Part shown: positions 34,130 through 45,966 of the stretch, in pieces
Layout: the number at the start of each line of letters is the position of its first letter
How positions within the stretch are numbered: position 1 is the first letter of the stretch
Assembly: GCA_032622095.1 (NCBI GenBank)
Contig: CP136064.1
Location: 50,414,073 to 50,478,072 of the forward strand
Length of the DNA: 64,000 nucleotides
Direction: 5' to 3'
From: Siphonodentalium dalli
Taxonomy: Eukaryota; Mollusca; Scaphopoda; Gadilida; Siphonodentaliidae
Program-made: the position numbers and the translations under genes
Notes under the pieces: generated by a model
Told to the model about the DNA's origin: nothing
What the model saw: only the letters and a program-made list of their open reading frames with translations
Databases searched by the model: none

Positions 34130-34446
34130 AATATGGTGCTGTCATTTGCAGAATGAGGTCCCCAGAGGGTGAATTTAGCCCTTATATGGGACAGCATCAC
34201 TAAATTCACCCTCCGGTGACCTCAATCCGCTTTGGCCTCATCTTCTCTGGAAAGTTGCTTTATTATCAAATTTCTATAGAAACTTCTTCACATATTCTGA
34301 GTCCATGTCTCCCATAGCAGATGAGGCCATGCAGAATGAGGACCCAAGAGGATGAATTTGGTATGCTAGCACGCTGTGCAGGATAGTGTCACCAAATTCA
34401 CCCTCTGGGGACCTCATTCTGCAAATGACAGGCACACTAAACTCAG
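34130..34446. mobile_element. Related AATGAGGTCC hairpin MITE, left end damaged
   Basis: It contains two hairpin halves and the right terminus GGCACACTAAACTCAGGCTT. The left arm lacks the CAAGCCTGAG terminus. Confidence 0.6.
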
Positions 34447-34513
34447 GCTTCATGGAATTCCTGTTCATGGAGGAAATGGCTTAATATGAATAGGCCCCTA
34501 CCACATGCATGCG

Positions 34514-34767
34514 CAAGCCTTGAAATAGGGTGTCTGTCATTTGCAGAATGAGGTCCCCAGAGGGTGAATTTAGTGATGCTACCCCGCATAGCGGGCTAGC
34601 ATCACCAAATTCACCCTCTGGTGACCTCATTCTGCTTACACATCAGCAGAATGAGGTTCCCAGAGGGTGAATTTGGTGATTCTAGCCCACTATGCGGGGT
34701 AGCATCACTAAATTCACCCTCTGGGGACCTCATTCTGCAAATGACAGACACCCTATTTCAAGGCGTG
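34514..34767. mobile_element. CAAGCCTTG MITE, 8-bp target duplication (copy 4)
   Basis: Double-hairpin form. The flanking octamers TGCATGCG (34506-34513) and TGCATGCA (34768-34775) match at seven of eight bases. Confidence 0.88.
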
Positions 34768-34808
34768 TGCATGCACATACATCTAGTTCAGTTCTAGGGG
34801 AATATGCC

Positions 34809-35261
34809 CAAGCCTGAGTTTAGTGTGCTTGTCATTTGCAGAATGAGGTCTGCAGAGGGTGAATTTAGTGATGCTCTCCCGCTCAGTGGGCTAGCATCAC
34901 CAACTTCACCCTCTTGGGACCTCATTCTGCATGGCCTATATCTGCTATGGGAGACAGAGACTCTGATTGAAGTTCCCAAATGGTAAATATTGTTATGTAT
35001 GTTATGTGGGAACCTTGATTATGCAATATGTCATCGGCCAATTTAGGGATAAAGAGAAACAAAACTAAAAAAGAAATAAAATCTTAAGTTTCTATAGAAA
35101 TTTGATTATAAAGAAACTGTCCAGAGAAGATGATGCCTAAGAGGAATGTAGTCCCCAGAGGGTGAATTTAATGATGCTAGCCTGCTATGTGGGATAGCAT
35201 CACTAAATTCACCCTCTGGGGACCTCATTCTGCAAATGACAGACATGCTATAATCAGTTTG
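34809..35261. mobile_element. CAAGCCTGAG MITE subfamily
   Basis: The left end is CAAGCCTGAGTTTAGTGTGC. The right end, ending CAGTTTG, is degraded. The flanking octamers AATATGCC (34801-34808) and GATATGCC (35262-35269) match at seven of eight. The interior differs from the CAAGCCTTG subfamily but keeps the AATGAGGTCC hairpins. Confidence 0.78.
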
Positions 35262-35796
35262 GATATGCCCAAGTAAAGATAGCCAACCAACTTGCAACCC
35301 ATACATCCCTCCTGAAGATGTCACTCTTATGCCTTGATAAAATAAAATGAAAAATTTGTGCCAAGCTTTTGCTTTGTTGAGAAATTCCAATTTTATATTC
35401 AATTATGGACAATATAATTTGCTGTTGTTTTCTGGAGGATGGACAATATTTCCAAATATGCACAAGAATAATAAAACTATTTCCTATTCCCATGATATTA
35501 AAATGACAGTTTTACAGTTGACAAACAATTTTGTTATTCAGTTTACCAAACAATGACATTTCATCATAAGACAATTATATTATATTTGATGAGAAATGTG
35601 TTCTCCACTTGTTTATCCCTCTATCATGACTAAACATTGATACCCTTGTCAGTGCCCTAATTAATCATTTGGTAAGTGAATGAATTAAAACATTCAGGAC
35701 TACTAATTCATTTTTTGAAGGCGACTCAAAATTGTTAAACCTCAAATCAACATAGTACTGTGAAATATTTTTATTTTGTGGGCATCTATTATTCGC

Positions 35797-36195
35797 AGGC
35801 CTGAGTTTAGTGTGCCTGTCATTTGCAGAATGAGGTCCCTAGATGGTGAATTTAGCTAGCATCACCAAATTCACCCTCTGGGGACCTCATTCTGCTATGG
35901 GAGACAAAGACTCAGATTGAAGTTCCCAAATGGTGAATATTGTGATGTACACCCATTGGGAACCTCAATTATGCAATGTGTCGTCTGCCAATTTGGGAAT
36001 ATTGAGAAACTAAACTAAAAAAGATATAGAATCTTAAGTTTCCATAGAAATATGATAGAATATGAGGCCTAAGCAGAATGAGATCCCCAGAGGGTGAATT
36101 TAGTGACGATAGCCTACTATGCGGGATAGCGTCATTAAATTCACCCTCTGGGGACCTCATTCGGCAAATGACAGGCACACTAAACTCCAGCTTGG
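35797..36195. mobile_element. CAAGCCTGAG MITE subfamily, second copy
   Basis: It begins GGCCTGAGTTTAGTGTGCCT and ends GGCACACTAAACTCCAGCTT. It carries two hairpins and the same GTTCCCAAATGGTGAATATT interior as 34809-35261. The target duplication is not clear. Confidence 0.7.
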
Positions 36196-36558
36196 GTCTG
36201 ACTAAACTATGAAATCAAGAGCCAATGAAATATTTGACACTACATTGGTGGATGTAATACCAATGTAAGGAATAGAGATAAAGATCGGATATTATGTCTA
36301 TTTGTGTGTAACAAAACATGGAATGCAAGACAAAATATACTAAAGCCATTAAAAAGCCAAGTATGATCTATATTGCTATGGATTGTATCCATTATCCGTC
36401 AGTGTGTCCGTTAACAATTTTCTTTAGCACACCCTACAGGTCACATCTCTCATCTGGTCATCACCCATCTTCATATGGATCTTTGGGGTGACCTACCTAG
36501 ATGTGAGTCATTGATTGAAATTTGTTAAAAAACATCACCACCAGGAGCCACCTTGGAT

Positions 36559-36943
36559 TTAACCCTTTACCCAACAGAACGGCCCTGTGCCAATGCATTC
36601 TCTTATATATGCGAGTCGACCATAGGTCGCCTCGCATATATAAGAGAATGCATTGGCTTAACACATTAAAAATTATAAAATTGTTAAAGAATGTAAGAAA
36701 AAATGGTAAAAAGTGTTAAAGTTTTTTTTAGGCCAATGCATTCTCTTATATATGCGAGGCGACCTATGGTCGACTCGCATATATAAGAGAATGCATTGGC
36801 ACAGGGCATAACTGTAACTATCACAATGTGGTCAAGGAGCCGGTTCCAATGATATCCATATTTGTATGGTTTTATTGAGACAGACCGAAGATATTTTAGG
36901 CTGTTGAAGCTTTATTTGGCCGGTTTGTTGGGTAAAGGGTTAA
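36559..36943. mobile_element. TTAA-bounded MITE with hairpin modules (copy 2)
   Basis: TTAACCCTTTACCCAACA and its exact inverse TGTTGGGTAAAGGGTTAA bound it, with two hairpin modules inside and the AAATATGGATATCATTGGAA sequence in inverse orientation. Confidence 0.88.
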
Positions 36944-36949
36944 AATTTG

Positions 36950-37310
36950 ATTCAATCGGTGCAGCCCGCATTTATTGGAGAATTGTTTTGAAAATTTACA
37001 GACATGTTTAGGATCACCTCCAGATGGGAGCTATCGAATTTGAACGATTTTCGATGAAATACATGGCCGCCGGCAGCTATCTTTGATTTTATTCTGTGCA
37101 TGACTAAATCCTTTGGCACACCATACAGACAACATCCATCATCCATTTAAACCCAAACATCATTTGGATCTTTTGGGTGACCACTAAATCGGAGCCATCA
37201 TATTTTTATTAATTTTGCTGAAAAAATGACTGCCTGCGTCCATCTTGAATTTACTCTTTGCATGACTAAATCCTTCGGCACACTCTACAGGCGACATCAC
37301 TCATCTGATT
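36950..37310 (+). repeat. Fragment of the AGCTCAACTT/satellite family
   Basis: It contains TTTACAGACATGTTTAGGAT, GGGAGCTATCGAATTTGAAC and CATGACTAAATCCTT phrases shared with 6600-6720 and 21900-22300. The part before the MITE (36400-36558) belongs to the same repeat, so the MITE at 36559 inserted into it. Confidence 0.6.
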
Positions 37311-37641
37311 GTTACTAGCTTTTCATTTTTAATTCATTCATCTATCGGCCTATTTTGATTCCCAGAATGTAATAAAATCTAGTGATTTATATGAATAATT
37401 TGAGGATTGATGATTATGAGTCGTAATTGAAGCACTGATTGAATATCCTTCTATGATGAAGTGAACTTCAATGGCACATTCTGTCTGTAATTTTGTTTAT
37501 GTTGAAATACAGTTATTTTCTTCTATCCTTAGCTGGTGCTATAGTGCTATCATTAGAAGATTATTGGTAAAGGATTTGTGTAAAAAATTAAATTTCATGG
37601 ACGAAGGGTGAAAATAGTTTACAATTTCTATTGCATGTGTA

Positions 37642-37960
37642 TTAACCCTTTACCCAACAGAACGGCCCTGTGCCAATGCATTCTCTTATATATGCGAGTC
37701 GACCATAGGTCGCCTCGCATATATAAGAGAATGCATTGGCTTAACACATTAAAAATTATAAGGCCAATGCATTCTCTTATATATGCGAGTCGACCATATA
37801 TAAGAGAATGCATTGGCACAGGGCATAACTGTAACCATCACAATGTGGTCAATGAGCCGGTTCCAATGATATCCATATTTGTATGGTTTTATTGAGACAG
37901 ACCCAAGATAATTTAGGCTGTTGCAGCTTTATTTGGCCGGTTTGTTGGGTAAAGGGTTAA
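37642..37960. mobile_element. TTAA-bounded MITE with hairpin modules (copy 3)
   Basis: It has the same ends as 36559-36943. The core between hairpins is shortened to a few dozen bases, and the second hairpin has lost part of its loop. Confidence 0.88.
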
Positions 37961-38165
37961 AATGTTTATAAATCCATATTGTTTCTCTACATTTTTGGAA
38001 GTTGGAATTTTCTAGACAATTTTGTTACTCCCCATTCAATTCATACATATTGCACAAAGGTTACATACTGTTACATTTTCATACTTTATTCATCAGTTTT
38101 CATAAATAATCACTGTTACCAGCTCTGACAAGTCCAATTACAATAGTTGAATAAGCTATTATAGT

Positions 38166-38476
38166 TAAATATGACTGTTCCACAATAAAACTTTGCCAAT
38201 TTATATTACATGTAATCATTACCGTGACCCGTTGAAATTATATTTTAAAGGGGAAGAAAACTATCACATACCAAAAAGGCATGTGCATTAATGGCACGGG
38301 CGGCGTTCGTTGCAGAAATATTCATATTTGTTCAAATCGCCATCAACGGAAGGAATATTAAAATATATATAGTTTTGTTCATATGCCAAACATAATCAGC
38401 GCGTAAATAGTATATTGTCGTCAAGACATACGATGGTGTACGTAAACAAGAACGTTCTCGTGTTACAGAGTTTTGC
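38166..38476 (+). repeat. 311-bp tandem duplication, first copy
   Basis: It runs TAAATATGACTGTTCCACAA to CGTGTTACAGAGTTTTGC and is immediately followed by what appears to be an identical second copy. No protein is recognised. Confidence 0.92.
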
Positions 38477-38787
38477 TAAATATGACTGTTCCACAATAAA
38501 ACTTTGCCAATTTATATTACATGTAATCATTACCGTGACCCGTTGAAATTATATTTTAAAGGGGAAGAAAACTATCACATACCAAAAAGGCATGTGCATT
38601 AATGGCACGGGCGGCGTTCGTTGCAGAAATATTCATATTTGTTCAAATCGCCATCAACGGAAGGAATATTAAAATATATATAGTTTTGTTCATATGCCAA
38701 ACATAATCAGCGCGTAAATAGTATATTGTCGTCAAGACATACGATGGTGTACGTAAACAAGAACGTTCTCGTGTTACAGAGTTTTGC
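38477..38787 (+). repeat. 311-bp tandem duplication, second copy
   Basis: This is the direct continuation of the first copy. I saw no difference between the two over the full length. Confidence 0.92.
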
Positions 38788-39179
38788 TTCTGTTTACATA
38801 ACACAGCGCAATTCTATTGGTTAAGCACACACAAATGATATAAACGCTCTTTATTATTTCCATATCAGGAAAAGAGTAACAAATAACGCTCTTTATGTTT
38901 ACCATATCCAGATCTAAACAAAAGCCAGGTTCTGTAACGTTTTTTGCTTTTGTTTACATAACAAAGGAAAAACATTTGACAATAACATACTGTTTATGCC
39001 ATATTTATGATTGGTATAAGAACAAAGCCTGTCTATATTTTACTATTCTTTCTGCTTATGGCGGTTTTTGATGGAGCTGAATATTTTAGCAGCATACTCA
39101 CTGCCAACGCTTCGCGTATCTTTAAGCAAGCTGTTCTCTGTTTGTGTGTAAAGCTTCAGCGCAAATATGCAGGATATCA

Positions 39180-39240
39180 TCACTAAATCACCCTCTGGGG
39201 ACCTCATTCTGCAAAAGACAGACACACTAAACTCAGACTT
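39180..39240. repeat. CAAGCCTGAG MITE right arm fragment
   Basis: Only the right arm remains: AAATCACCCTCTGGGGACCT, then ACACACTAAACTCAGACTTG. Confidence 0.65.
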
Positions 39241-39291
39241 GTTCTGAATATCTAACTATGAGGCATCCACATATGAGCACTTGTTCTTATT

Positions 39292-39718
39292 CAAGCCTGC
39301 AAATAGCGTGTCTGTCATTTGCAGAATGAGGTCCCCAGAGGCTGAATTTAGTGACGCTATCCCGCATAGCGGGCTAGCATCACTAAATTCACCCTATGGG
39401 GACCTCATTCTGCTTAGGCCCTCAACATATATGGCAGACCTAGGATCAGATTGAAGTTCCCCAGTTGAAGTTGGTGATGTTCACCCATTGGGCACCTCAA
39501 TTATGAATTTTATCTTCTGCAAATTAGGGGATATAGAAACTTCACAGAAGGGAAAACTAAAAACAATGTAGATACTTCCCAGAAGACGAGGCCTAAGCAG
39601 AATGATGTCTCCAGAGGGTGAAATTGGTGATGCTAGCCCACTGTGCGGGATAGCATCACTAAATTCACCCTCTGGGGACCTCATTCTGCAAATGACAGGC
39701 ACGCTATTTGCAGGCTTG
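39292..39718. mobile_element. CAAGCCTGCAAATAG MITE with perfect 8-bp target duplication
   Basis: The ends are CAAGCCTGCAAATAGCGTGT and the inverse ending GCAGGCTTG. The flanking octamer TTCTTATT is identical at 39284-39291 and 39719-39726. The 427-bp interior has two hairpins and a unique centre. Confidence 0.92.
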
Positions 39719-39979
39719 TTCTTATTTGACACTTAACCATTTCTATACTGAATGGATTCTCCCATTCATTTATAGCAACCACCAAGGGTGCTTATACCTA
39801 AGGCAGGTGAATGACATCATATATTTTTTTCTATATCCATCAGTGATTTTTGAAGATCGCGGGTATAGATTTTGGAGAAATTTTCGGTTAGCAACAGTGT
39901 GGAGATTGCAAAAAAAACGCGGAATTGGGAATGAAGCATCGCGATAAAAAAGAAAGTAACTAATTCGCAACTTACAAAG

Positions 39980-40240
39980 AATTCATATGTGATTTAGGTC
40001 TATTAATTTCAATTAGACCAATTTCTTTGGTTAGCTTAATGAAAACGAAAAATGAAGACGTCATGACACGGTTTCTGACGTCATTTTGGATTTGTAGGCC
40101 AGAATCCAGACAAGATTGCACAATCCACGACACGTCTTGTTAAGTTGGCAGATACAAGGCAAATTTGAGGCACAGCATGTGTGGTTGCTACACTACGTGT
40201 CACGTACGATTCATATTATTAGTATACATTGGAATGATCT
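39980..40240 (+). repeat. Short relative of the insertion at 23626-24756
   Basis: Shared phrases are GACGTCATGACA, GGCCAGAATCCAGACA and CTACGTGTCACGT. The middle about 600 bases of the longer copy are absent. Confidence 0.6.
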
Positions 40241-40309
40241 TATTCATTTGGACAGATTTTCTGGAGAGAAAAAAACACGACCCATAACAATAGTCCAGAA
40301 GGTGTCCTT

Positions 40310-40380
40310 TTTATGTTTACCCATACCATAGTATGGTAAACATAGTGTCGTTGCCCGGATTGACCACTCGTCGTTCGTCC

Positions 40381-40411
<31 letters not shown>

Positions 40412-41180
40412 CGTAGACACTTTACGAGTAATGCGATAACTCAAACATTTTCTATCCAATCGAAACCAAATTTTGTATATGGGTTTCTCAGCCCAAAATA
40501 CAGATCGAGTTCGAATTTGGGTTTGATCCGAGATTTTGTTACAGAGTTATGGCCCTTTTTCAACTTAGAATTCACGCATTCTGCCATAACTCAAACATTT
40601 TTTATCTGATTGGAACCAAATTTGGTATGTGAGTTTCACAGCCAAAAATACAGATCGAGTTCGAATATGGGTTTGATCCGATTTATTTTAAAGGAGTTAT
40701 GACCCTTTTTTCGAAAATAAAATAAATTTAAAAAAAATCCGATGCTCTAACCGAAATATTTTTTTGTCCGATTGTGTTCATATTTGATATGTAGGTTTAT
40801 GATGACACACCCCTCACCTGTATAGTTTTTGGTATTGATTGGTTGATCAGTTTAGAAAATAATTAACCCTTTACACACATGCTATCCAATGCAATAAGTT
40901 GAACATATTTCTTCTGATCTGCCTCATATTTCTTACCTAGGTTTTTCTTAGCACGTTCTTCATCTGTATGGTTTTTGGTATTGTTTAATTAACCCTTTTC
41001 ACTCTTATGTTTACTTAGAATTCACCCAAGCTGCTATGACTCAAAACATTTTTCATCTGATCAACACAAAATTTGGTATATGAATTTATCACCCCTAAAT
41101 ACAGATCGAGTTCGAATATGGGTTTGATCCGATATATTTTAACAGAGTTATGACCCTTTATAATTCAAGTAATTACTGCT
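40310..41180 (+). repeat. Dispersed repeat opening with TTTACCCATACCATAGTATGG hairpin
   Basis: A small hairpin (TTTACCCATACC / GGTAAACA) is followed by CCGGATTGACCACTCGTC and a (TCTG)n microsatellite at 40381-40412. About three diverged units then contain AGATCGAGTTCGAATATGGG and GAGTTATGACCCTTT. The layout resembles 43301-44146. No protein is seen. Confidence 0.6.
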
Positions 41181-42746
41181 GGGAATTTGAAGAGAACATA
41201 TATCCCACAGCAATGTGTGTTATTGAAATGAGTTAATTATCACTATGACATTAGATACTACATGCTATAAAGCATGATAGTGGTACCACTGGCTGGCTGG
41301 ACTTGTTATCATAATTATGTCAAACTGTGATTGATTACTCACTCTCTGGTGGAGTTCTGCTTTCTGTGCAATATGAAGTTAACCCCTTTGTTGAAACAGG
41401 TTTATTACATTAGCTATATGCACACACTATATGACACCTATTCTAAAATAATAAATTGGAATAGTCCATTGTTACTTTGTAGTGTTGTTTTACAGACATT
41501 GTTCTTTACAAACACTGTTGTCTTATCTTAGACAAAAATTTATCCACACATTCCTTAGTTCCATAACATGATGTCATTGAAAATGATTAACCCTCTCCAC
41601 ACATCATATGGTTTTGATGCTTTTCATTTAATCATTCTCCTATGTTATGTCCAGGTTGATGGTGATCCACTTTTGATTTGCATGGATTTGGGATTAAAAT
41701 TAAACCATTCCATAGACACATATTATGCGATAGACAGATATAATATTATCCCTTTCACTTTGAGCCAGGTTCAGTAAGGGTTTCAATACATCACCAATTG
41801 AATATTCATCATTAGAGGAAATGTCTTATTTTGAAATTCCCTCAATTGCATTTGGGCTCCAGGATAATATTAATGGTGCTGGTATTCTTGAGACTGACTT
41901 ATTGTATGGGGTTCTAAATCCAATGACATGCTTTTCATAGACTATTTTGTGTTTATCAGTTCATTAGTTTGGGTAAGATTAACCCCATTCTATCCGATTT
42001 GATAACTCAAATATTTCCATTGATTATGTTTATAGTTCTTGGCATAGTTGACGATAACACACCCCTAACCTGCATAGTGAGGGTCATTTGGTTTATTTGC
42101 TTAAAAATATTAACATCCTCCACCAATCCTGTTGACACAATGTGATAACTAAATATTTTTCACACGATCACTATATAAAGTGTGAATTGTTGAAACTTTT
42201 GCACTCATGAAAAGGTTGGTGTAAGGATTTATAAAATTTATAAAAATAGCTAATCGCTATCGCCAAGGTATGGGTTAAACATCTGCCGATCGTGATCGGC
42301 CTCTCGTTATTGCAGGGCAATGTTTCAGATAATAAGTTCAACAAACAACTTTTGTTGAACTTATATTCTGAACATTTCCTGTGGGATAACTACTCGTCAA
42401 TGAGTATTTGGTATAGAAAGGGTTAATAAGAATATCAAAAGTAGCCTTAAATTATTGAAATGATTGTTTTGGTCTCTTTCTGCAGATATTTTAGTGCAGG
42501 AACCAATTCTGGTTATAGACACACTGAACCAGGTGCTACCATGGCCATGTAACTTTATAACCCTGTGGGACTGGTGGGGACTCCAGTAGCGTTCTTTAAC
42601 ATGCACTCACACTCACTGAGGTCAGCCATTAATGTCCGTGCCCGCATACTGCTCCCACGGCAACATACCTGGACAAATGTTGTAATCTTTCATATAATTA
42701 ATTCAACACCAACAGACTTTAAAAAAAAAATTAATAGATATATATA
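41181..42746. other. AT-rich stretch, no feature recognised
   Basis: It holds several TTAACCC motifs and short repeats but no clear transposon ends, exons or RNA genes. The segment near 42560-42680 looks GC-richer, but no convincing frame was found. Confidence 0.4.
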
Positions 42747-43017
42747 TACAGTAATGCAGCCCTCTTAATTCAGATTGTTTGGCTTCGGCAATCCGTTACG
42801 GCAACAGTATGCCGTGGCCCAGTTTGCTTCAGCAAATTGCTTCGGCAATGCTGATTGCCGTAGCCAATTATGAAGGCTGGTAATGCCCTAAATAATCGAC
42901 TCCTTAACCACAGAGCTTTCCGATGAATGGCAACAAGCCATATTTCCGACTAAATCCTGAAAAATTACCCATAATTCTGCTGTGGTTAAGGAGTCGATTA
43001 TTTAGGGCATTACTGTA
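42747..43017. mobile_element. Mariner-type MITE relative with altered left arm
   Basis: The right half (42880-43017) matches copies at 20168 and 33834 and ends CATTACTGTA. The left end TACAGTAATGC at 42747 is followed by unrelated GCTTCGGCAATCCGTTACGG sequence, so the element may carry an insertion. Confidence 0.55.
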
Positions 43018-43300
43018 TATAACTCTTAGGCCATAAAAATATAAATATCTAGATCATTCTGCAAATGTCAGGGGGGGGTGGGGGTTGGAGAGTGTCTATC
43101 CCTCCCCAACTTTGGTTAAAATTAAAAGTTCATGTCTCACACAACATTTACACCACATAGGTTGAAATTGTTCTCATTGTTTGATTTTCCAACCACTAAT
43201 TAATGGGGAATCTGTCGCCACGCCACATCCCTGATTGTTATCACAATGAAACATAATAGACTCTTCATCATTTTACTCCTGTAACAAATGTACATTATTA

Positions 43301-44146
43301 TCCCCCGCCAAATTTAAAATTTGCGGGGGATATAGTAATGGGTTCTATCCGTCCGTCGAGCCATCTGTCCGCCCGTCTGTCCCGAATTTGTAAGAGTCAT
43401 AACTTGAACAAATGTCAACGGATTTCAAAGATTTGTGGTATATGAGTACACCTGACCATTACCTAGAATGAGTTCGCAAGCCAGGTCCGGCCGGATATTT
43501 TTACCGGAGTTATTGGACTTCGTTTATTATTTTGGTCAAATTGACGACGTCACAGGGCTCATTTCCACAAATGTCAACGGATTTCAAAGATATTTGGTAT
43601 ATGAGTTCACTTGACCAGTATCTAGAATGAGTTCGCAAACCAGATCCGGCCGGATATTTTCAGCAGAGTTATTGGACTTTGTTTATTTTTTTATGTGCAA
43701 ATGGACGACGTCACAGGGCTCATTACCACAAATGTCAACGGATTTAAAAGATTTTTGGTATATGATTTCACATGACCAGTATCTAGTACGAGTTCGCAAA
43801 CCAGGTCCGGCCGGATATTTTCAGCAGAGTTATTGGACTTTGTTTATTATTTTTGGTGCAAATGGACGACGTCACAGGGCTCATTTCCACAAATGTCAAC
43901 TGATTTCTAAGATTTTTGGTATATGAGTTCACATGACCAGTATCTAGAACGATTTCGCAAACCAGGTGTGGCCGGATATTTTCAGCAGAGTTATTGGACT
44001 TGTGCAAATGGCTAATTTCCACAAATGTCAGTCCTAAAATGAGTTCGCAAGCCAGGCTTTTTTACAAAATCCCACCTCTTGTTTAGCACATACTGAGAAC
44101 ACAAACATTATTGAGAATGCACTTCCTCAACTGCACATTTCGGCGG
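43301..44146 (+). repeat. Dispersed repeat with CCCCCGCCAAATTTAAA hairpin and ~160-bp units
   Basis: The opening palindrome is CCCCCGCCAAATTT / AAATTTGCGGGGGA. It is followed by CTATCCGTCCGTCGAGCC and about four units with CAAATGTCAACGGATTTCAA, GGTCCGGCCGGATATTTT and GACGACGTCACAGGGCTCAT. The right edge GGCGGGGGATACCGCC repeats the opening motif. No coding is seen. Confidence 0.7.
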
Positions 44147-44289
44147 GGGATACCGCCGTCTGCGACTGCTTGTATACTATTGAAAAGATGGCCGCAAAGG
44201 ACCTATATTGTCTGGGCTCACTCATTTTATGATAATAATAATGACCAGTTTTATATAGCGATTAACCAATTTCTTGCTCTAACATGCTT

Positions 44290-44644
44290 GGTCAAATATT
44301 ACCCCAGTCATTTGTACTAGCCAACCAATGAACCGGCTGCAGCCATTGCAGGCGCTGCTCTAGTGTGATCAGAACATGCTCTGATACTCATCAGTATGAC
44401 AAGCTGACTGGTACTTGTTTAACACATGAGTGATGTGAAGCCGACACAGTACGAGCGACCTTGCTCAAGGGTCACAACTTGGCGCGGGTTTTGAAACAGC
44501 GAGCAAATCCGACAATTGCACGTCGCTCAAAGAGGCCAAGCCACTGCTATGTGTAGACTCAATGACCGGCGACGCGCTGCGAACCCATATCGATGTGTTT
44601 ACAGCGAATACAAGTCCGACACGTTAACCACCGGACCACGAAGC
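44290..44644 (-). mobile_element. tRNA-derived SINE
   Basis: Read on the - strand, the 5' end (44644 leftward) resembles a tRNA with a Ser/Leu-like start: GCTTCGTGGTCCGGTGGTTA, then ACGTGTCGGACT (A-box region). GGGTTCGCAGCGC (B-box-like) follows about 50 bases later. A body of about 270 bases without coding follows. Pol III promoter boxes with an unrelated tail define a SINE. The B box deviates from consensus, so it may be inactive. Confidence 0.6.
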
Positions 44645-44745
44645 TGCAATTTTAAACAGGTCCATGCTGTTGCCAAATAATCTCTTTACTTACTTATCAA
44701 ATGGGCGTTTAGAGGTGGTTTACCATTCCAAGAATTTGTACTTTA

Positions 44746-45135
44746 CCCTTTACCCAACAAACCGGCCAAATAAAGCTTCAACAGCCTAAAATATCTTCGG
44801 TCTGTCTCAATAGAACCATACAAATATGGATATCATTGGAACCAGCTCCTTGATCACATTGTGATAGTTACAGTTATGCCCTGTGCTAATGCATTCTCTT
44901 ATATATGCGAGTCGACCATAGGTCGCCTCGCATATATAAGAGAATCCATTGGCCTAAAAAAAATCTTTTTTTTAACACTTTTTACCATTTTTTCTTACAT
45001 TCTTTAACAATTTTATAATTTTTAATGTGTTAAGCCAATGCATTCTCTTATATATGCGAGGCGACCTATGGTTGACTCGCATATATAAGAGAATGCATTG
45101 GCACAGGGCCCTTCTGTTGGGTAAAGGGTTAAAAA
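44746..45135. mobile_element. TTAA-type MITE with hairpin modules (copy 4)
   Basis: ACCCTTTACCCAACAAACCG pairs with the right end GGGTAAAGGGTTA, and two hairpin modules lie inside. The left TTAA is changed to TTTA. The element is flanked by a 30-bp direct repeat (44716-44745 and 45136-45165). Confidence 0.8.
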
Positions 45136-45966
45136 TGGTTTACCATTCCAAGAATTTGTACTTTATGAATGGATATATGACTTCATATTGCTGTTTTAAA
45201 AATAAATACAATACAAATAAGTTGAAAAAAACAACAATCCAAATTGCAGTTCTTGCAGATACATGTACCTTGTGCTTTCATGGAATAAATTATGATTCTT
45301 CCATACTCTTTGTTGCTTTCATACCCATCAACATTCAGATGAGATGGCATTCGTGCGATATAACATAAGTGTCTGTAAAATAACTAGCATCAACAAGTAC
45401 ATGAAAAAATAGAGTGACTTTGTTCTTATTTTCATTTATTAATAACTATCGAATAATGAGAATTTTTTGTCAAAACCATTGTTATGTGAACATTACTGTT
45501 ACAGTGGCATTACATGTACCGATAAAAGTCTAATTAGTCCAATAAGATGCCAAAGTTTAATCAATACTTGACGGTAAACATTGGAAAAGGTCAAATCATT
45601 GATATTTTTTTTCTTAAAATCATATTCGGACTAAAATATTTGACTTGGTGTATACATTCTTTATTTACAATTTACAAGATGATTTTCATATATATACTTA
45701 AGTATGGTAAGCCTGAGAGCGAAGAGGATTTGACATCAAGCGCCAGGCACTTATATGGAGCCATCTCCTCTTTGAACTTACTACATGATTAGCGATTTGT
45801 TGACAAATCACTGTAACAGTTTTGTTTAAATAACAATGGTTTCGACATGCAAAATTTCATTGGAGAGTTATCAGTAATGAATATGAGAACAAAGTTTATC
45901 TACTTTTCCATGTTCTTGGTGCTGCTGTTTTACAGACTTTACCAACTGCGAGTGCCTTGGGTCCCT

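Noticed and set aside
18717-39718. Regularly recurring AATGAGGTCCCCAGAGGGTG units, reminiscent of CRISPR repeats
   Set aside because: The units are inverted pairs inside transposon ends with target duplications, spacing is irregular, and the host is an animal with spliced genes.
40381-40412. (TCTG)n tract as a possible regulatory element
   Set aside because: It is a simple microsatellite inside a dispersed repeat.
42397-42768. GC-richer stretch with frames on both strands, considered as an exon
   Set aside because: Frames are short, splice sites do not fit a common phase, and I recognise no protein.
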